Source of the DNA: Lawsonibacter hominis
GTDB lineage: Bacteria; Bacillota; Clostridia; Oscillospirales; Oscillospiraceae
Direction of reading: 5' to 3'
DNA length: 64,000 nucleotides
NCBI RefSeq assembly: GCF_014287895.1
Contig: NZ_JACOPP010000004.1
Location: 166,776-230,775, forward strand
Positions 7,236 through 16,240 of the stretch are shown one piece after another. A program made the translations under genes and the position numbers. Below the pieces are notes generated by a model. That model was not told where the DNA came from and did no database searches. It was given only the letters and a program-made list of their open reading frames with translations. Position 1 is the stretch's first letter; every line of letters begins with the position of its first letter.

Positions 7236-8906
7236 TCAGCGGACAGAGTGTACCCGCATGGAGTGATTTACCTTGCCAATCACCAGCATGGTACCCACGG
7301 TGGTGGCGATAGCGATCACGAGGCATACGATCTGAGGCACATAGTCAATGATGAGACCGGTGATGACATAGTTGACGAAGGAGATACCGGCCACAGTCAT
7401 AGCGTAGGGCAGCTGTGTATTCACGTGGTTGATGTGATAGCACTGTGCGCCGGAGGACGCCATAATGGTCGTATCAGAGATGGGCGAGCAGTGGTCGCCG
7501 CAGACCGCGCCGCCCAAGGTGGCGCCGATGCCGACCATCAGGATGGGCACATTGTTCAGCGCATCGACCGTCAGGTTGTCGAAGCCGCCGGGGGTGAAGA
7601 TCTCCAGCACGATGGGCAGCAGGATGCCGAAGGTACCCCAGGAGGTGCCGGTGGCAAAGCCCAGGCCGCAGGCAATCAGGAAGACGATGGCAGGCAGCAT
7701 ATTGTGCAGACCAGGACCAATATTCTCCACAATGCCGGCCACGAACTCAGGAGCACCCAGGCCGTAGCGGGTCACGCCGCCGATGGTCCAGGCAAAGCAC
7801 AGGATCAGAATGGCCGGGACCATCTGCTTAAAGCCCTCCGGCAGGCAGTCCATCAGTTCCGTGAACTTCATGGAACGGCGGATAATAAAGTAGATGAAGT
7901 TGATAATCAGCGCGATACCGGAGCCGAAGGGCAGGCCGAAGAACGCGTCGGTGTTGGCGAACATCTCCAGCAGAGTAGTGCCGCCGTTCAGATAGCCGGC
8001 GTAAATCAGGCCGCCCACGCAGCCGATGATCAGGATGATCACGGGGATGATCAGGTCGATCACCTTGCCGTTGGGGTTGAACTTCATCTCCTCCGCTCCG
8101 GCGAAGGGACGCTCGGCTGTGGTGTACAGGTCGCCCTTGGCGGCGTTGTCCTCGTGGGTCTTCATGGGACCGTAGTCCACATTCAGAGCGGTCATGACAA
8201 TGATGAAGACCATGGTGAGGACTGCGTAGTAGTTATAGGGAATGGCCCGCAGGAAGATCTGGAAGCCCAGCTCCTCGTTGTTGATGACGCCGGTAACGGC
8301 GGCAGCCCAGGAGGAAACGGGCATCATGATGCAAACGGGCGCGGCTGTGGCGTCGCACATATAGGCCAGCTTGGCGCGGGAGATCTTGTGGCCGTCGGTC
8401 ACGGGACGCATGACGTTGCCGGTGGTGAGGTTGTTGAAGTAGTCGTCCACGCCCAGCACGATGGCCAGGATAAACGTGGCCCACAGGGCGCCGGACTTGG
8501 TCTTGATGTGAGCGACGGCCCAGTCGCCGTAAGCCTTGGAGCCGCCGGCCCGGATCATCAGGGCCACCATGGTGCCCAGAATGACCAGGAAGATCAGGAT
8601 ACCGGCGTTGCCGCCGATATTGCCGCCCAGCTCCGTGATGAACAGGTTGAACGCGTTGACGGGATGGAAGTCAGCCTGAAGCAGGAAGCCCACGATGATG
8701 CCGATGAACAGGGACGAATAGACTTCCTTGGTGATCAGAGCCAGAGCGATTGCCACCACAGGCGGCAGCAGGGACCAGATGGTGCCATAGAAGCGGCTGA
8801 CCGCTTCTCCGTCTCCTTCTGCAAAGGCGACGGTCATAAGTACAGATGCGAGCGCGAACAGAACGATCAGTAGCTTGCCAAATTTTCTCATGCGAGCTGA
8901 GTTCAT
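7236..8906 (-). CDS. NhaC-family Na+/H+ antiporter-like membrane transporter
   Basis: This 556-residue polytopic membrane protein starts with a signal-like hydrophobic segment. It has family-typical motifs 'LGVDDYFNNLTTGNVMRPV' (about 152-170) and 'GDHCSPISDTTIMASSGA' near the C-terminus, both hallmarks of the NhaC/MleN/YuiF antiporter superfamily. Members exchange Na+ for H+, sometimes coupled to an organic substrate such as malate/lactate; the exact substrate cannot be read. ATG at 8906 follows GGGAGGG. It is transcribed alone and ends at a strong terminator. Confidence 0.88.
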   Translation of the reverse strand: MNSARMRKFGKLLIVLFALASVLMTVAFAEGDGEAVSRFYGTIWSLLPPVVAIALALITKEVYSSLFIGIIVGFLLQADFHPVNAFNLFITELGGNIGGNAGILIFLVILGTMVALMIRAGGSKAYGDWAVAHIKTKSGALWATFILAIVLGVDDYFNNLTTGNVMRPVTDGHKISRAKLAYMCDATAAPVCIMMPVSSWAAAVTGVINNEELGFQIFLRAIPYNYYAVLTMVFIIVMTALNVDYGPMKTHEDNAAKGDLYTTAERPFAGAEEMKFNPNGKVIDLIIPVIILIIGCVGGLIYAGYLNGGTTLLEMFANTDAFFGLPFGSGIALIINFIYFIIRRSMKFTELMDCLPEGFKQMVPAILILCFAWTIGGVTRYGLGAPEFVAGIVENIGPGLHNMLPAIVFLIACGLGFATGTSWGTFGILLPIVLEIFTPGGFDNLTVDALNNVPILMVGIGATLGGAVCGDHCSPISDTTIMASSGAQCYHINHVNTQLPYAMTVAGISFVNYVITGLIIDYVPQIVCLVIAIATTVGTMLVIGKVNHSMRVHSVR

Positions 8907-9045
8907 TCATAGCCCTCCCTTAAAAATTGCGAATCCTAAAAGCCTCCCCAACCCAAGGATTCACGTATATGATACACCATCATTCACAATTTAGCAATAC
9001 TTTTTCGGCAAATTTGCTATACACCGCTTACTTTAACTTGTTAAA

Positions 9046-9570
9046 TTACCGCATCTTGAGCAAAAACCCCTGATTTTCCAAGGCTTTGATTACCCTTTGG
9101 TAAGTATCGCCGTCCGGACAGCGGATGGTGTGCAGGTGGATCCCGCCGGTCAGCCCGGACAACGGCTTTGCCTCGTGTTCCGCCACCCGGCGCAGAAATT
9201 CCGCCACGTCGTACCGGGAGCGCAGGCGCAGCACGCCGGTAAGCTGTCCGTAGACCGGGTGCTCCACGATCACGTCCACCACCTCGCCCCCGGCGTCCAC
9301 GATGGCGGTAAGCTCCGCCCCCATCTGCTCCGGCGTGTGGACGCAGGCCACGCTGCCTGTGACCCCCGCCTCGCCCCGCCCGGCCAGATACCCCCGCGGC
9401 GTGGCGGAGATATCCGCTCCGCCAGCCCGCAGCAGGGCCACGTCTCCCACAATGATCTGACGGCTGACGGAAAAGCGGCGCGCCAGCGCGGCGGCGCTGA
9501 CGGGTCCGTCCGCCGCCCGCAGGATCTCGTGCACCGCCCGGCGGCGTTCTCCCGCGCTGAGTGAGGCCAT
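9046..9570 (-). CDS. niaR: NiaR-type repressor (HTH_11 plus 3H domain)
   Basis: From the ATG at 9570 (behind GGAGGG) the product has 174 residues. An N-terminal winged helix spans about 5-60 ('ALARRFSVSRQIIVGDVALL'). The 3H domain follows with its conserved histidines in 'VIVEHPVYGQL', 'VAEHEAKPL' and 'GGIHLHTI'. NiaR proteins bind niacin through the metal-bound 3H domain and repress NAD-biosynthesis or niacin-uptake genes. A longer frame to 9636 has no better ribosome-binding site. No NAD gene is adjacent here, so its targets lie elsewhere. Confidence 0.88.
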   Translation of the reverse strand: MASLSAGERRRAVHEILRAADGPVSAAALARRFSVSRQIIVGDVALLRAGGADISATPRGYLAGRGEAGVTGSVACVHTPEQMGAELTAIVDAGGEVVDVIVEHPVYGQLTGVLRLRSRYDVAEFLRRVAEHEAKPLSGLTGGIHLHTIRCPDGDTYQRVIKALENQGFLLKMR

Positions 9571-9611
9571 AAACGTCCCTCCAAACTGTACGATTTTTGG
9601 CTGCTGGGGCC

Positions 9612-9640
9612 AGTATAACATGTTTGAAGCGCCCACGCAA
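9612..9640 (-). promoter_or_regulatory. Sigma-70-type promoter of niaR
   Basis: TTGCGT, 17-bp spacer, TATACT on the minus strand, about 45 bp before the niaR start. Confidence 0.6.
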
Positions 9641-9646
9641 ATCGCC

Positions 9647-9675
9647 TTGCTTTTTGGGCCTTATTCGCGTAAAAT
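9647..9675 (+). promoter_or_regulatory. Sigma-70-type promoter of the YheO-like/dipeptidase operon
   Basis: TTGCTT, 17-bp spacer, TAAAAT on the plus strand, with its -35 box only 6 bp beyond that of the divergent niaR promoter. Confidence 0.6.
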
Positions 9676-9708
9676 AGAGGGTAACCTCAGTGGACGGAGG
9701 ACCCTGTA

Positions 9709-10389
9709 TTGAGAAAGGACGTGGAGCGGATGGATCGGGACGAGGCCTTTGAATTTCTGGACCGCACGGCCCGGGGCATTGCAGAGATGTTCGGCTCCAC
9801 CTGCGAGACGCTGGTCCACGACATGGGAGATCCGCGCCATCCCATTCTGTCCATCTACAATGGACATGTCTCCGGCCGGACGGTCGGCTCCACACTGGAT
9901 ATTCTGGGGACCGCACGGGAGCTGGATCAGGACGCTCTGGTCACCGACTTTGTCAATCTGTATGCCACAACCCCGTCCGGACAGCAGATTAAGAGCAGCA
10001 CCTTCCATTTGATCGGGGCGGATTACAATCTGGCCCTGGGCATCAATTTCGATTACTCCTCCCTGGTTTACGCCAACCGCATCCTGGTGGACCTGATGAG
10101 CGCCGAGGCCGACCTGCAAAGCGCCATGTGGCACGGCGGCGAAGGGCAGCTGGACCAGGTGTTTGAGGAGTGCCTGGCGGCGGTGGGCAAGCCGGTGAAC
10201 GCCCTGAACAAACGGGACCGGATGAAGATCATCGCTCTTCTGGATCAGAAAAACGCGTTTTCCTTCCGCAAATCGGTGCCCTTTGCGGCCAAGCGGCTCC
10301 AGGTATCCCGGTACACGGTGTACAAATACCTGGGCGAGCTTTCCGGGAGCGCCGGGGGACGGAACGAATCAAAAAAGGAGGAACCCTGA
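9709..10389 (+). CDS. YheO-like PAS and HTH transcriptional regulator
   Basis: The 226-residue protein has a YheO-like PAS domain (about 12-130; 'CETLVHDMGDPRHPILSIYNG') and a C-terminal HTH_22 domain ('FAAKRLQVSRYTVYKYLGEL'). E. coli DauR, of this family, regulates D-arginine use. The start is either TTG at 9709 behind GGAGG or ATG at 9730 behind GGAGCGG. The stop overlaps the next start (TGATG), so it is coupled to a dipeptidase and may control peptide or amino-acid use. Confidence 0.85.
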   Translation: MRKDVERMDRDEAFEFLDRTARGIAEMFGSTCETLVHDMGDPRHPILSIYNGHVSGRTVGSTLDILGTARELDQDALVTDFVNLYATTPSGQQIKSSTFHLIGADYNLALGINFDYSSLVYANRILVDLMSAEADLQSAMWHGGEGQLDQVFEECLAAVGKPVNALNKRDRMKIIALLDQKNAFSFRKSVPFAAKRLQVSRYTVYKYLGELSGSAGGRNESKKEEP

Positions 10390-11795
10390 TGGACCGCGCG
10401 CAGATCGAAGCCTATTTTGACGACCCCAAGCGTCAGGAGCAATTGGTTCAGGCCATCTCCCGCCTGGTGCGCATCCGCAGCGTACGGGAGGACGCACAGC
10501 CGGGCATGCCCTTCGGCCCCGGCCCCGCCGCCGCGCTGGCGGAAGCGCTCGCACTCTGCGGGGAGCTGGGCCTTTCCGCCCAAAACCACGAAAATTATGT
10601 GGGCACCGCCGACCTGAACGAAAAAGAGACCCGCCTGCACATCCTGGGCCATCTGGACGTGGTGGGCGAGGGCACCGGCTGGACCGTGACGGAGCCTTAT
10701 ACGCCCAAGCTGGTCGACGGCATGCTCTACGGCCGGGGCGCCGACGACGACAAAGGCCCTGTGGTATGCGCCCTCATGGCCATGCAGGCCGTGCGGGAGC
10801 TGGGGGTCGAGCTGAACTACAACGTACGCATGATCCTGGGCACGGATGAGGAGAGCGGCTCCGGGGACATCGCCTATTATTATGCCCGGGAGCCCTACGC
10901 CCCCTATACCTTCTCCCCCGATGCGGAATTCCCCGTGATCAACATTGAGAAGGGCAGCTATAAGCCCGCCTTTACCAAGACCTGGGCTCCGGAAACCGCC
11001 ACCCCCAGGGTCACGGCGCTGCAGGGGGGCTTTCGCATCAACGTGCTGCCGCCCGAGGCGGAATGTGTGGTCACCGGCCTCTCCGCCGCGGCCGCCCGTC
11101 CCTATTGCGACCGCTCCGCCGCCGAGACGGGAGCGGTCTATGAGCTGAGCGAAGCGGGGGATGACCTGCGCATCCTCTGCCACGGCAAAGGCGCCCACGC
11201 CTCCCTGCCGGAGGAGGGCAACAACGCCATCACCGCGCTGCTGCATCTGCTGTGCGCCCTGCCGCTGGCCAAGGTGGGCAGCACCGCCGCGCTCCATGCC
11301 CTGAACGCGCTCTTCCCCCACGGGGACTGCGCGGGCCGCGCTCTGGGCATCGCCCAGTCCGACGCCGTCTCCGGCGCGCTGACGCTGGCCTTCTCCCTGC
11401 TGGAGGTCAACAAGCACGGCCTCTCCGGCCGTTTTGACAGCCGCTTCCCCCTGTGCGCCACGGAAGAGAACTGCAAGTTGGCCGCGGAGGCCGCCTTTGC
11501 CAAATTCGGCTTCACCGTGGAGGGCGGCATGGACGCCCCGCACCATACCGACGCCGATTCTCCCTTCGTGCAGACGCTGCTGCGCTGTTATGAGGCGTAT
11601 ACCGGGCGCACGGGCGAGTGCCTGGCCATCGGCGGCGGCACCTACGTCCATGATATCCCCGGCGGCGTGGCCTTCGGCTGCGGCATGCCCGGCTTCAACG
11701 GCAACATGCACGGTGCCGACGAGCACACCTGCATTCAGGATCTGCTCACCGCCTGCAAGATCTTCACGCAGGTCATCATTGACGTGTGCGCCTGA
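10389..11795 (+). CDS. M20-family dipeptidase (PepV/Sapep-like)
   Basis: This 468-residue cytosolic metallopeptidase has 'HILGHLDVVGEG' (His88, Asp90), 'GADDDKGP' (bridging Asp near 120), 'LGTDEESGSGD' (Glu154 general base and Glu155 ligand), and a late His in 'GADEHT'. These are the two-zinc site residues of PepV-type Xaa-dipeptidases. It probably hydrolyses dipeptides to free amino acids. ATG at 10389 overlaps the regulator's stop and is preceded by AAAGGAGG, so the two genes form an operon. Confidence 0.9.
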   Translation: MDRAQIEAYFDDPKRQEQLVQAISRLVRIRSVREDAQPGMPFGPGPAAALAEALALCGELGLSAQNHENYVGTADLNEKETRLHILGHLDVVGEGTGWTVTEPYTPKLVDGMLYGRGADDDKGPVVCALMAMQAVRELGVELNYNVRMILGTDEESGSGDIAYYYAREPYAPYTFSPDAEFPVINIEKGSYKPAFTKTWAPETATPRVTALQGGFRINVLPPEAECVVTGLSAAAARPYCDRSAAETGAVYELSEAGDDLRILCHGKGAHASLPEEGNNAITALLHLLCALPLAKVGSTAALHALNALFPHGDCAGRALGIAQSDAVSGALTLAFSLLEVNKHGLSGRFDSRFPLCATEENCKLAAEAAFAKFGFTVEGGMDAPHHTDADSPFVQTLLRCYEAYTGRTGECLAIGGGTYVHDIPGGVAFGCGMPGFNGNMHGADEHTCIQDLLTACKIFTQVIIDVCA

Positions 11796-11853
11796 GCCGC
11801 CGCTCCGGGGCGGCTCAGACACAGAAAAGAGCAAAGAAAGGGAACGTGACCCC

Positions 11854-12555
11854 ATGAGGCACATCTGCACGCGCGCCTGTGCCGCGGCCCTGGCGGCCGC
11901 CCTGGCCCTGTCCCTGGCGGCCTGCGGCGGCAGCGGCGTCAACACCGAGGTCGCCACGCAATACGTCCAGGGCATCCTGGACCGCAATTATCTCGGCCAG
12001 TATGACGCGGACTTTCTGGAACTGATCGACTGTTCGGAAAAGGAGGCCGAGGAGGACTATTTGGACGGCCTGGAGGTCGAGGCCAATTACTTTGCCGGCG
12101 TGTTCGGGATCGACTTTATGGAAGGCGACGTCCTGGACGAGGCCGTGGATCTGTACCGGCAGGTGTATGCCCGGTCCAGGTTCACGGTGGACCCCGCCGC
12201 CAAGATCGACGACGCCACTTATGGCGTGAAGGTCACGGTGGAGCCCATTGACGTATTTCATCTGGTCGCCGACGAGCTCACCTCCGACACGCCCGCCTCC
12301 TCCCTGGTGCAGGCGTTTGACGCCGCCTATTCAGATGTGGACGTAAACGCCATGACGGACGAGGAATACCAGGCCTACGACGCCGCCTGGGCCCGGATGA
12401 TCATCGGCCTGACGCTGGAAAAGCTGCCGGAATCCGGCTATCTGGAAGCCGAGAGCAAGGTGGTCCAAGTAGTCCGGGACGAAGAGGATCTGTGGAGCAT
12501 CCCCCAGTCCGACTATGACGATCTGGACGGGCGGATCATCGACTATAATTTCTGA
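11854..12555 (+). CDS. DUF5105-like lipoprotein
   Basis: The 233-residue protein has an N-terminal signal with a lipobox LAAC (residues about 21-24), then an acidic helical domain ('VATQYVQGILDRNYLGQYD'). Small secreted lipoproteins of this look are common in Clostridia and usually have no known function. Its resemblance to DUF5105 proteins is my judgement from composition and length. It lies 58 bp after the dipeptidase and may be its last operon gene. Confidence 0.7.
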   Translation: MRHICTRACAAALAAALALSLAACGGSGVNTEVATQYVQGILDRNYLGQYDADFLELIDCSEKEAEEDYLDGLEVEANYFAGVFGIDFMEGDVLDEAVDLYRQVYARSRFTVDPAAKIDDATYGVKVTVEPIDVFHLVADELTSDTPASSLVQAFDAAYSDVDVNAMTDEEYQAYDAAWARMIIGLTLEKLPESGYLEAESKVVQVVRDEEDLWSIPQSDYDDLDGRIIDYNF

Positions 12556-12626
12556 GAAGCACAAGGCTGCCTTTCCCGCTGTTTCAGCTTATCGAACAAG
12601 CGGCAAAGCCACTTTTGGACCGTCTG

Positions 12627-12670
12627 AACCAGCGTGACCCGGCCCCGAATGGGGGCCGGGTCACGCTGGT
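12627..12670 (+). terminator. Terminator between lipoprotein gene and convergent pyrG
   Basis: A 20-bp stem AACCAGCGTGACCCGGCCCC / complement with a GAAT loop is followed by TTTTC on the plus strand. It sits between converging genes and may act on both. Confidence 0.8.
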
Positions 12671-12672
12671 TT

Positions 12673-14283
12673 TCATAGGGACGCTTCCCTGTACCGCTTG
12701 GCTGCACGGATGAATTCCCGGAACAGGGGGTGAGCCTTATTGGGACGGGATTTGAACTCCGGGTGGAACTGCACGCCCACAAACCAGGGGTGCTCCGGCA
12801 GCTCCACCACCTCTACCAGATGCCCGTCGGGCGACAGGCCTGCCAGCGTCAAGCCTTTGCTGGTAAGCACCGTACGGTAGTCGTTGTTGAACTCATAGCG
12901 GTGCCGGTGCCGCTCGCTGATCTCCTGGGCGCCGTAGGCCGCCGGGGCCCTGACCGCCTCCGGCGTGAAGCGGCAGGGGTAGGCCCCCAGGCGCATCGTA
13001 CCGCCCTTGGCGGTCACGTCCCGCTGGTCGGGCATCAGGTCGATGACCGGGTGGGGCGTGTCGGCCAGTTCACTGGAATGGGCCCCCGCCAGGCCCGCCA
13101 CGTTGCGTGCAAACTCCACTACCGCCATCTGCATCCCCAGGCAGATGCCGAAATAGGGCACCTGATGCTCCCTGGCGTATCGTACGGCGGAGATCATACC
13201 CTCCACCCCCCGGTCGCCAAAGCCGCCGGGAACCAGCACCCCGTCACATCCGGCCAGCACCTGGGCGGCATTTTCGTCGGTGACGCCCCCGGAGTCCACC
13301 CAGCGGACGGACACTTTCACATCGTTTTCGATCCCTCCGTGGGTCAGTGCCTCGGCCACCGACAGATAGGCGTCGTGCAGGGCGGTATACTTGCCCACCA
13401 GGGCGATCTCCAGCTGCTGCGTGGCGTTTTTGGCCCGCTCCACCATGGTTCGCCAGCCCTCCAGATCGGGCGCGGGGCAGTTCAGCCCCAGCCGCCGGCA
13501 TACCACGTCGGCCAGGCCCTCTTCCTCCAGCATGAGAGGCACCTCGTACAGGATGGGCGCGGTCAGGTTGGGGATCACGTTCTCGGGGGGGATATTACAG
13601 AAGAGGGAGATCTTCTGGATGATGTCCCGAGGCACCGGATACTCGGAGCGGGCCATGATCACATCGGGCTGGATCCCCAGGGCCAGCAGCTCCTTCGCCG
13701 AATGCTGAGTGGGCTTGCTCTTGAGCTCTCCGGAGCCGGGGATGGCCACGATGAGGGAGACGTGAACGTACATCACGTTCTGGCGCCCCACCTCGGCCGC
13801 CACCTGACGGATGGCCTCCAGAAACGGCTGGGATTCGATATCGCCCACCGTGCCGCCGATCTCGGTGAGCACCACGTCCACCCCCTCGTTGCGTCCCACC
13901 CGGTAGATGCGTTCCTTGATCTCATTGGTGATATGGGGGATGACCTGGATGGTGCCGCCCAGGTAGGCGCCCTCCCGCTCCCGGTTCAGTACCGACCAGT
14001 AGACCTTTCCGGAGGTCACGGAGGAATACACCGTCAGATTCTCGTCGGTGAAGCGTTCATAGTGGCCCAGGTCCAGGTCGGTCTCCGCTCCGTCGTCGGT
14101 GACGAAAACCTCGCCGTGCTGGTAGGGGCTCATGGTGCCGGGGTCTACGTTGAGATAGGGGTCGAACTTCTGGAGGGCCACCTTCAGTCCCCTGGCCTTC
14201 AGCAGCCGCCCCAGGGACGCCGCCGTGATGCCCTTGCCCAGGCCGGAGACCACGCCCCCGGTGATAAAGATATACTTTGCCAT
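12673..14283 (-). CDS. pyrG: CTP synthase
   Basis: A full-length 536-residue CTP synthase makes CTP from UTP, ATP and glutamine. The N-terminal synthetase domain begins 'MAKYIFITGGVVSGLGKGI' with its P-loop and continues through 'TEIGGTVGDIES'. The C-terminal glutamine amidotransferase has the nucleophile Cys in 'YFGICLGMQ' and His/Glu in 'VQFHPEF'. ATG at 14283 follows GGGAGGAAACACA. It is transcribed as a single gene. Confidence 0.97.
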   Translation of the reverse strand: MAKYIFITGGVVSGLGKGITAASLGRLLKARGLKVALQKFDPYLNVDPGTMSPYQHGEVFVTDDGAETDLDLGHYERFTDENLTVYSSVTSGKVYWSVLNREREGAYLGGTIQVIPHITNEIKERIYRVGRNEGVDVVLTEIGGTVGDIESQPFLEAIRQVAAEVGRQNVMYVHVSLIVAIPGSGELKSKPTQHSAKELLALGIQPDVIMARSEYPVPRDIIQKISLFCNIPPENVIPNLTAPILYEVPLMLEEEGLADVVCRRLGLNCPAPDLEGWRTMVERAKNATQQLEIALVGKYTALHDAYLSVAEALTHGGIENDVKVSVRWVDSGGVTDENAAQVLAGCDGVLVPGGFGDRGVEGMISAVRYAREHQVPYFGICLGMQMAVVEFARNVAGLAGAHSSELADTPHPVIDLMPDQRDVTAKGGTMRLGAYPCRFTPEAVRAPAAYGAQEISERHRHRYEFNNDYRTVLTSKGLTLAGLSPDGHLVEVVELPEHPWFVGVQFHPEFKSRPNKAHPLFREFIRAAKRYREASL

Positions 14284-14454
14284 TGTGTTTCCTCCCATGC
14301 AGCATGGGACGCCATTGCCCCGGGACGCCCTTGTCCCCGCCTTCTTCTCACAAAAAATCTGTTTCATTTTACTGCGCCGGGCCGGGCCCGTCAAGGGCTA
14401 TCTGCAAGAAAACGCCTTCTCTCCTGCAACTTTTTTCGCAAGATTGAAACCCTG

Positions 14455-14483
14455 TTGTGATCAGGCTTTTTCTGTGCTATAAT
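14455..14483 (+). promoter_or_regulatory. Sigma-70-type promoter of the XRE/proC unit
   Basis: TTGTGA, 17-bp spacer and a perfect TATAAT. The start of the downstream regulator is 35 bp further, behind CAGGAGG. Confidence 0.8.
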
Positions 14484-14517
14484 ATTAAATTACCAACCCG
14501 ATCAGGAGGTCGTCATC

Positions 14518-14973
14518 ATGGTCACATTGGCCCAGAGGATTGAAGCGCTGCGTACGGAACGGGGCTTGAGCCGCCCGGCCCTGGCGGCGGAGCTCGGGCT
14601 GCCGAAAGGCGCCGTTGAAAAGTTTGAGACCGGCCGCCAGACCCCGTCCCGGGAGCAGCAGGAGAAGCTCGCGGGCTACTTTGGGGTCTCGCTGTTCTAT
14701 CTCCGGGGCGAGAGCAACGACCGCACCCGGCAGGAAACCTGGATGGATGCCGCCTGGGACCAGGACGAACCGGCACGGCCTGCGCCCGCCCCCCGTCCCG
14801 CGCCGCCGCAGGCCCAGCCGTCCCAGCCCGGCGGCGGGATGCTGGACGCCCTGCTGGCCAGCAAGCAGACCCAGCAGCTGCTGCGCTCCATCGTGCTGGA
14901 TACGCTTCGTTCTCCCGAGGGCCAGGCCCTGCTTGCCAACCTGATCCGCAAAGAACTGGCCGGCGGACGGTAA
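14518..14973 (+). CDS. XRE-family helix-turn-helix protein
   Basis: The 151-residue protein has an N-terminal Cro/C1-type HTH (residues about 4-60: 'RIEALRTERGLSRPALAAEL', 'YFGVSLFYLRGES'), a Pro/Ala-rich linker (about 85-110) and a short helical tail ('LLASKQTQQLLRSIVLDTL') that may mediate oligomerisation. It sits 27 bp before proC and is probably co-transcribed. The target genes are unknown. Confidence 0.85.
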   Translation: MVTLAQRIEALRTERGLSRPALAAELGLPKGAVEKFETGRQTPSREQQEKLAGYFGVSLFYLRGESNDRTRQETWMDAAWDQDEPARPAPAPRPAPPQAQPSQPGGGMLDALLASKQTQQLLRSIVLDTLRSPEGQALLANLIRKELAGGR

Positions 14974-15000
14974 GCGGCCGCGCAGAAAGAAGGACGTTTG

Positions 15001-15831
15001 ATGGAATATAAGCTTGGATTTATCGGTACGGGCAATATGGGCGGCGCGCTGGCCGTGGCCGCCGGCAAGTCCATGGACCCCCGCCGGATCGTCGTTGCCA
15101 ACCGCACGCCGGAAAAGGCCCGGGCGCTGGCCGCTCAGGTGGGCTGCGCTGCGGCGGAGCACAACGAGGATGTGGCATCGCACGCCGAGTACATCGTCCT
15201 TGGCGTCAAGCCCAACGTCATGCGGGACGTGGTGCGGGGCCTCTCCCCCACGCTGGCGGCCTGCGTCCGGGCAGGCAAGCCCCGGGTGCTGGTCTCCATC
15301 GCCGCCGGGATCCCCGTGGCGGCCATCAAGGCCTGCCTGGAGGTGGATGTGCCCGTGATCCGGGTCATGCCCAACACGCCCGTCCTGGTGGGACAGGGCA
15401 TGCTCCTGCTCGCCAGCAGCGCCCAGGACCCCGGCGAGGTCAGCGAGGAACGCTTTGCCGAATTCCAGCGCATGTTCGCCGCCGCGGGCGACTTTGAGCG
15501 CATTCCCGAGAGCGCCATGGATATTACCGGCGGCGTCAGCGGCTGCACGCCCGCTTATGTCTACCTGTTTATCGAGGCCCTGGCCGACGGCGCGGTGCAG
15601 ACCGGCGTGCCCCGCGGGCTGGCCATGCGCCTGGCCGCCAAGGCGGTGCTGGGCAGTGCGGCGATGGTGCTGGAGACCGGGAAACACCCCGGCGCGCTGA
15701 AGGATGCGGTCTGTTCCCCCGGCGGCTCCACCATTATGGGCGTAGCCGTCCTGGAGCAGCACGGCTTCCGCGGCGCCGTGGCCCGGGCGGTGGTCCAGTC
15801 CACCGAAAAAAACTGCGCGCTGGGCAAATAG
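15001..15831 (+). CDS. proC: Pyrroline-5-carboxylate reductase
   Basis: The 276-residue enzyme performs the last step of proline synthesis (NAD(P)H-dependent reduction of pyrroline-5-carboxylate). The Rossmann motif 'LGFIGTGNMGGALA' opens the protein, followed by 'VIRVMPNTPVLVGQG' and the P5CR signature with 'DITGGVSGCTPAYVYLFIEA' and 'CSPGGSTIMGVAVLE'. The start is ATG at 15001 behind AGAAGGA, not the in-frame TTG at 14998. Confidence 0.95.
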   Translation: MEYKLGFIGTGNMGGALAVAAGKSMDPRRIVVANRTPEKARALAAQVGCAAAEHNEDVASHAEYIVLGVKPNVMRDVVRGLSPTLAACVRAGKPRVLVSIAAGIPVAAIKACLEVDVPVIRVMPNTPVLVGQGMLLLASSAQDPGEVSEERFAEFQRMFAAAGDFERIPESAMDITGGVSGCTPAYVYLFIEALADGAVQTGVPRGLAMRLAAKAVLGSAAMVLETGKHPGALKDAVCSPGGSTIMGVAVLEQHGFRGAVARAVVQSTEKNCALGK

Positions 15832-16196
15832 CGTTGAACCGGCAAGGAGCCTCCTTTGGGTCTGCCGAAACAGGCCCAAGGACCTGTTTCGGCAAACGGG
15901 TGCACGATGGGCAGGGTTCGGCTTCCTGCGAAAAGGCCGCCCGATGCGTCCTGAAATGGACCGCCTTTGATTTTGTTCCGCCGTCTGTCCGCGCCCGGGC
16001 CGCCGGAGGCAGCAGCCGGGCGCCCCTGGGGTGCAGGCGCGTCAAGGGGCGCGTGCAAGCGCGGGAAGGCCCTCCGGAGGGTTTTGGAGCGCAACCCCGC
16101 AGGGTGGCGCGGAGACGGCGGCTGCGCCGCCTTACGGACGCGGCACACCCCTTGCGGGTGAACTCTGCGAAGCGGACGATGACGATACGGTCTCAG
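15832..16196. other. Non-coding gap with small dyads
   Basis: No gene is supported here. A 12-bp dyad TGCCGAAACAGG / CCTGTTTCGGCA lies at about 15863-15894, 30 bp after proC, without a T-run. The rest is GC-rich with short palindromes (for example CCCTCCGGAGGG near 16070). Open frames crossing it have no ribosome-binding site or family resemblance. Confidence 0.6.
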
Positions 16197-16236
16197 CACG
16201 CCAAAGGGGGCCCCAAATGGGGCCCCCTTTGGCGTG
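16197..16236 (-). terminator. Terminator of the 4-hydroxybutyrate operon
   Basis: An 18-bp perfect stem (CACGCCAAAGGGGGCCCC and complement, AAAT loop) lies 5 bp past the stop of the last operon gene. No strong T-run follows, but the stem is very stable and could stop convergent transcripts too. Confidence 0.7.
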
Positions 16237-16240
16237 TATT

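Noticed and set aside
7248..8873. 541-residue open frame on the plus strand
   Set aside because: It is antisense to the NhaC-type transporter and made almost entirely of Gly/Asp/His/Gln, as expected from reverse-read hydrophobic codons.
12730..14460. 576-residue open frame on the plus strand
   Set aside because: It is the shadow of pyrG.
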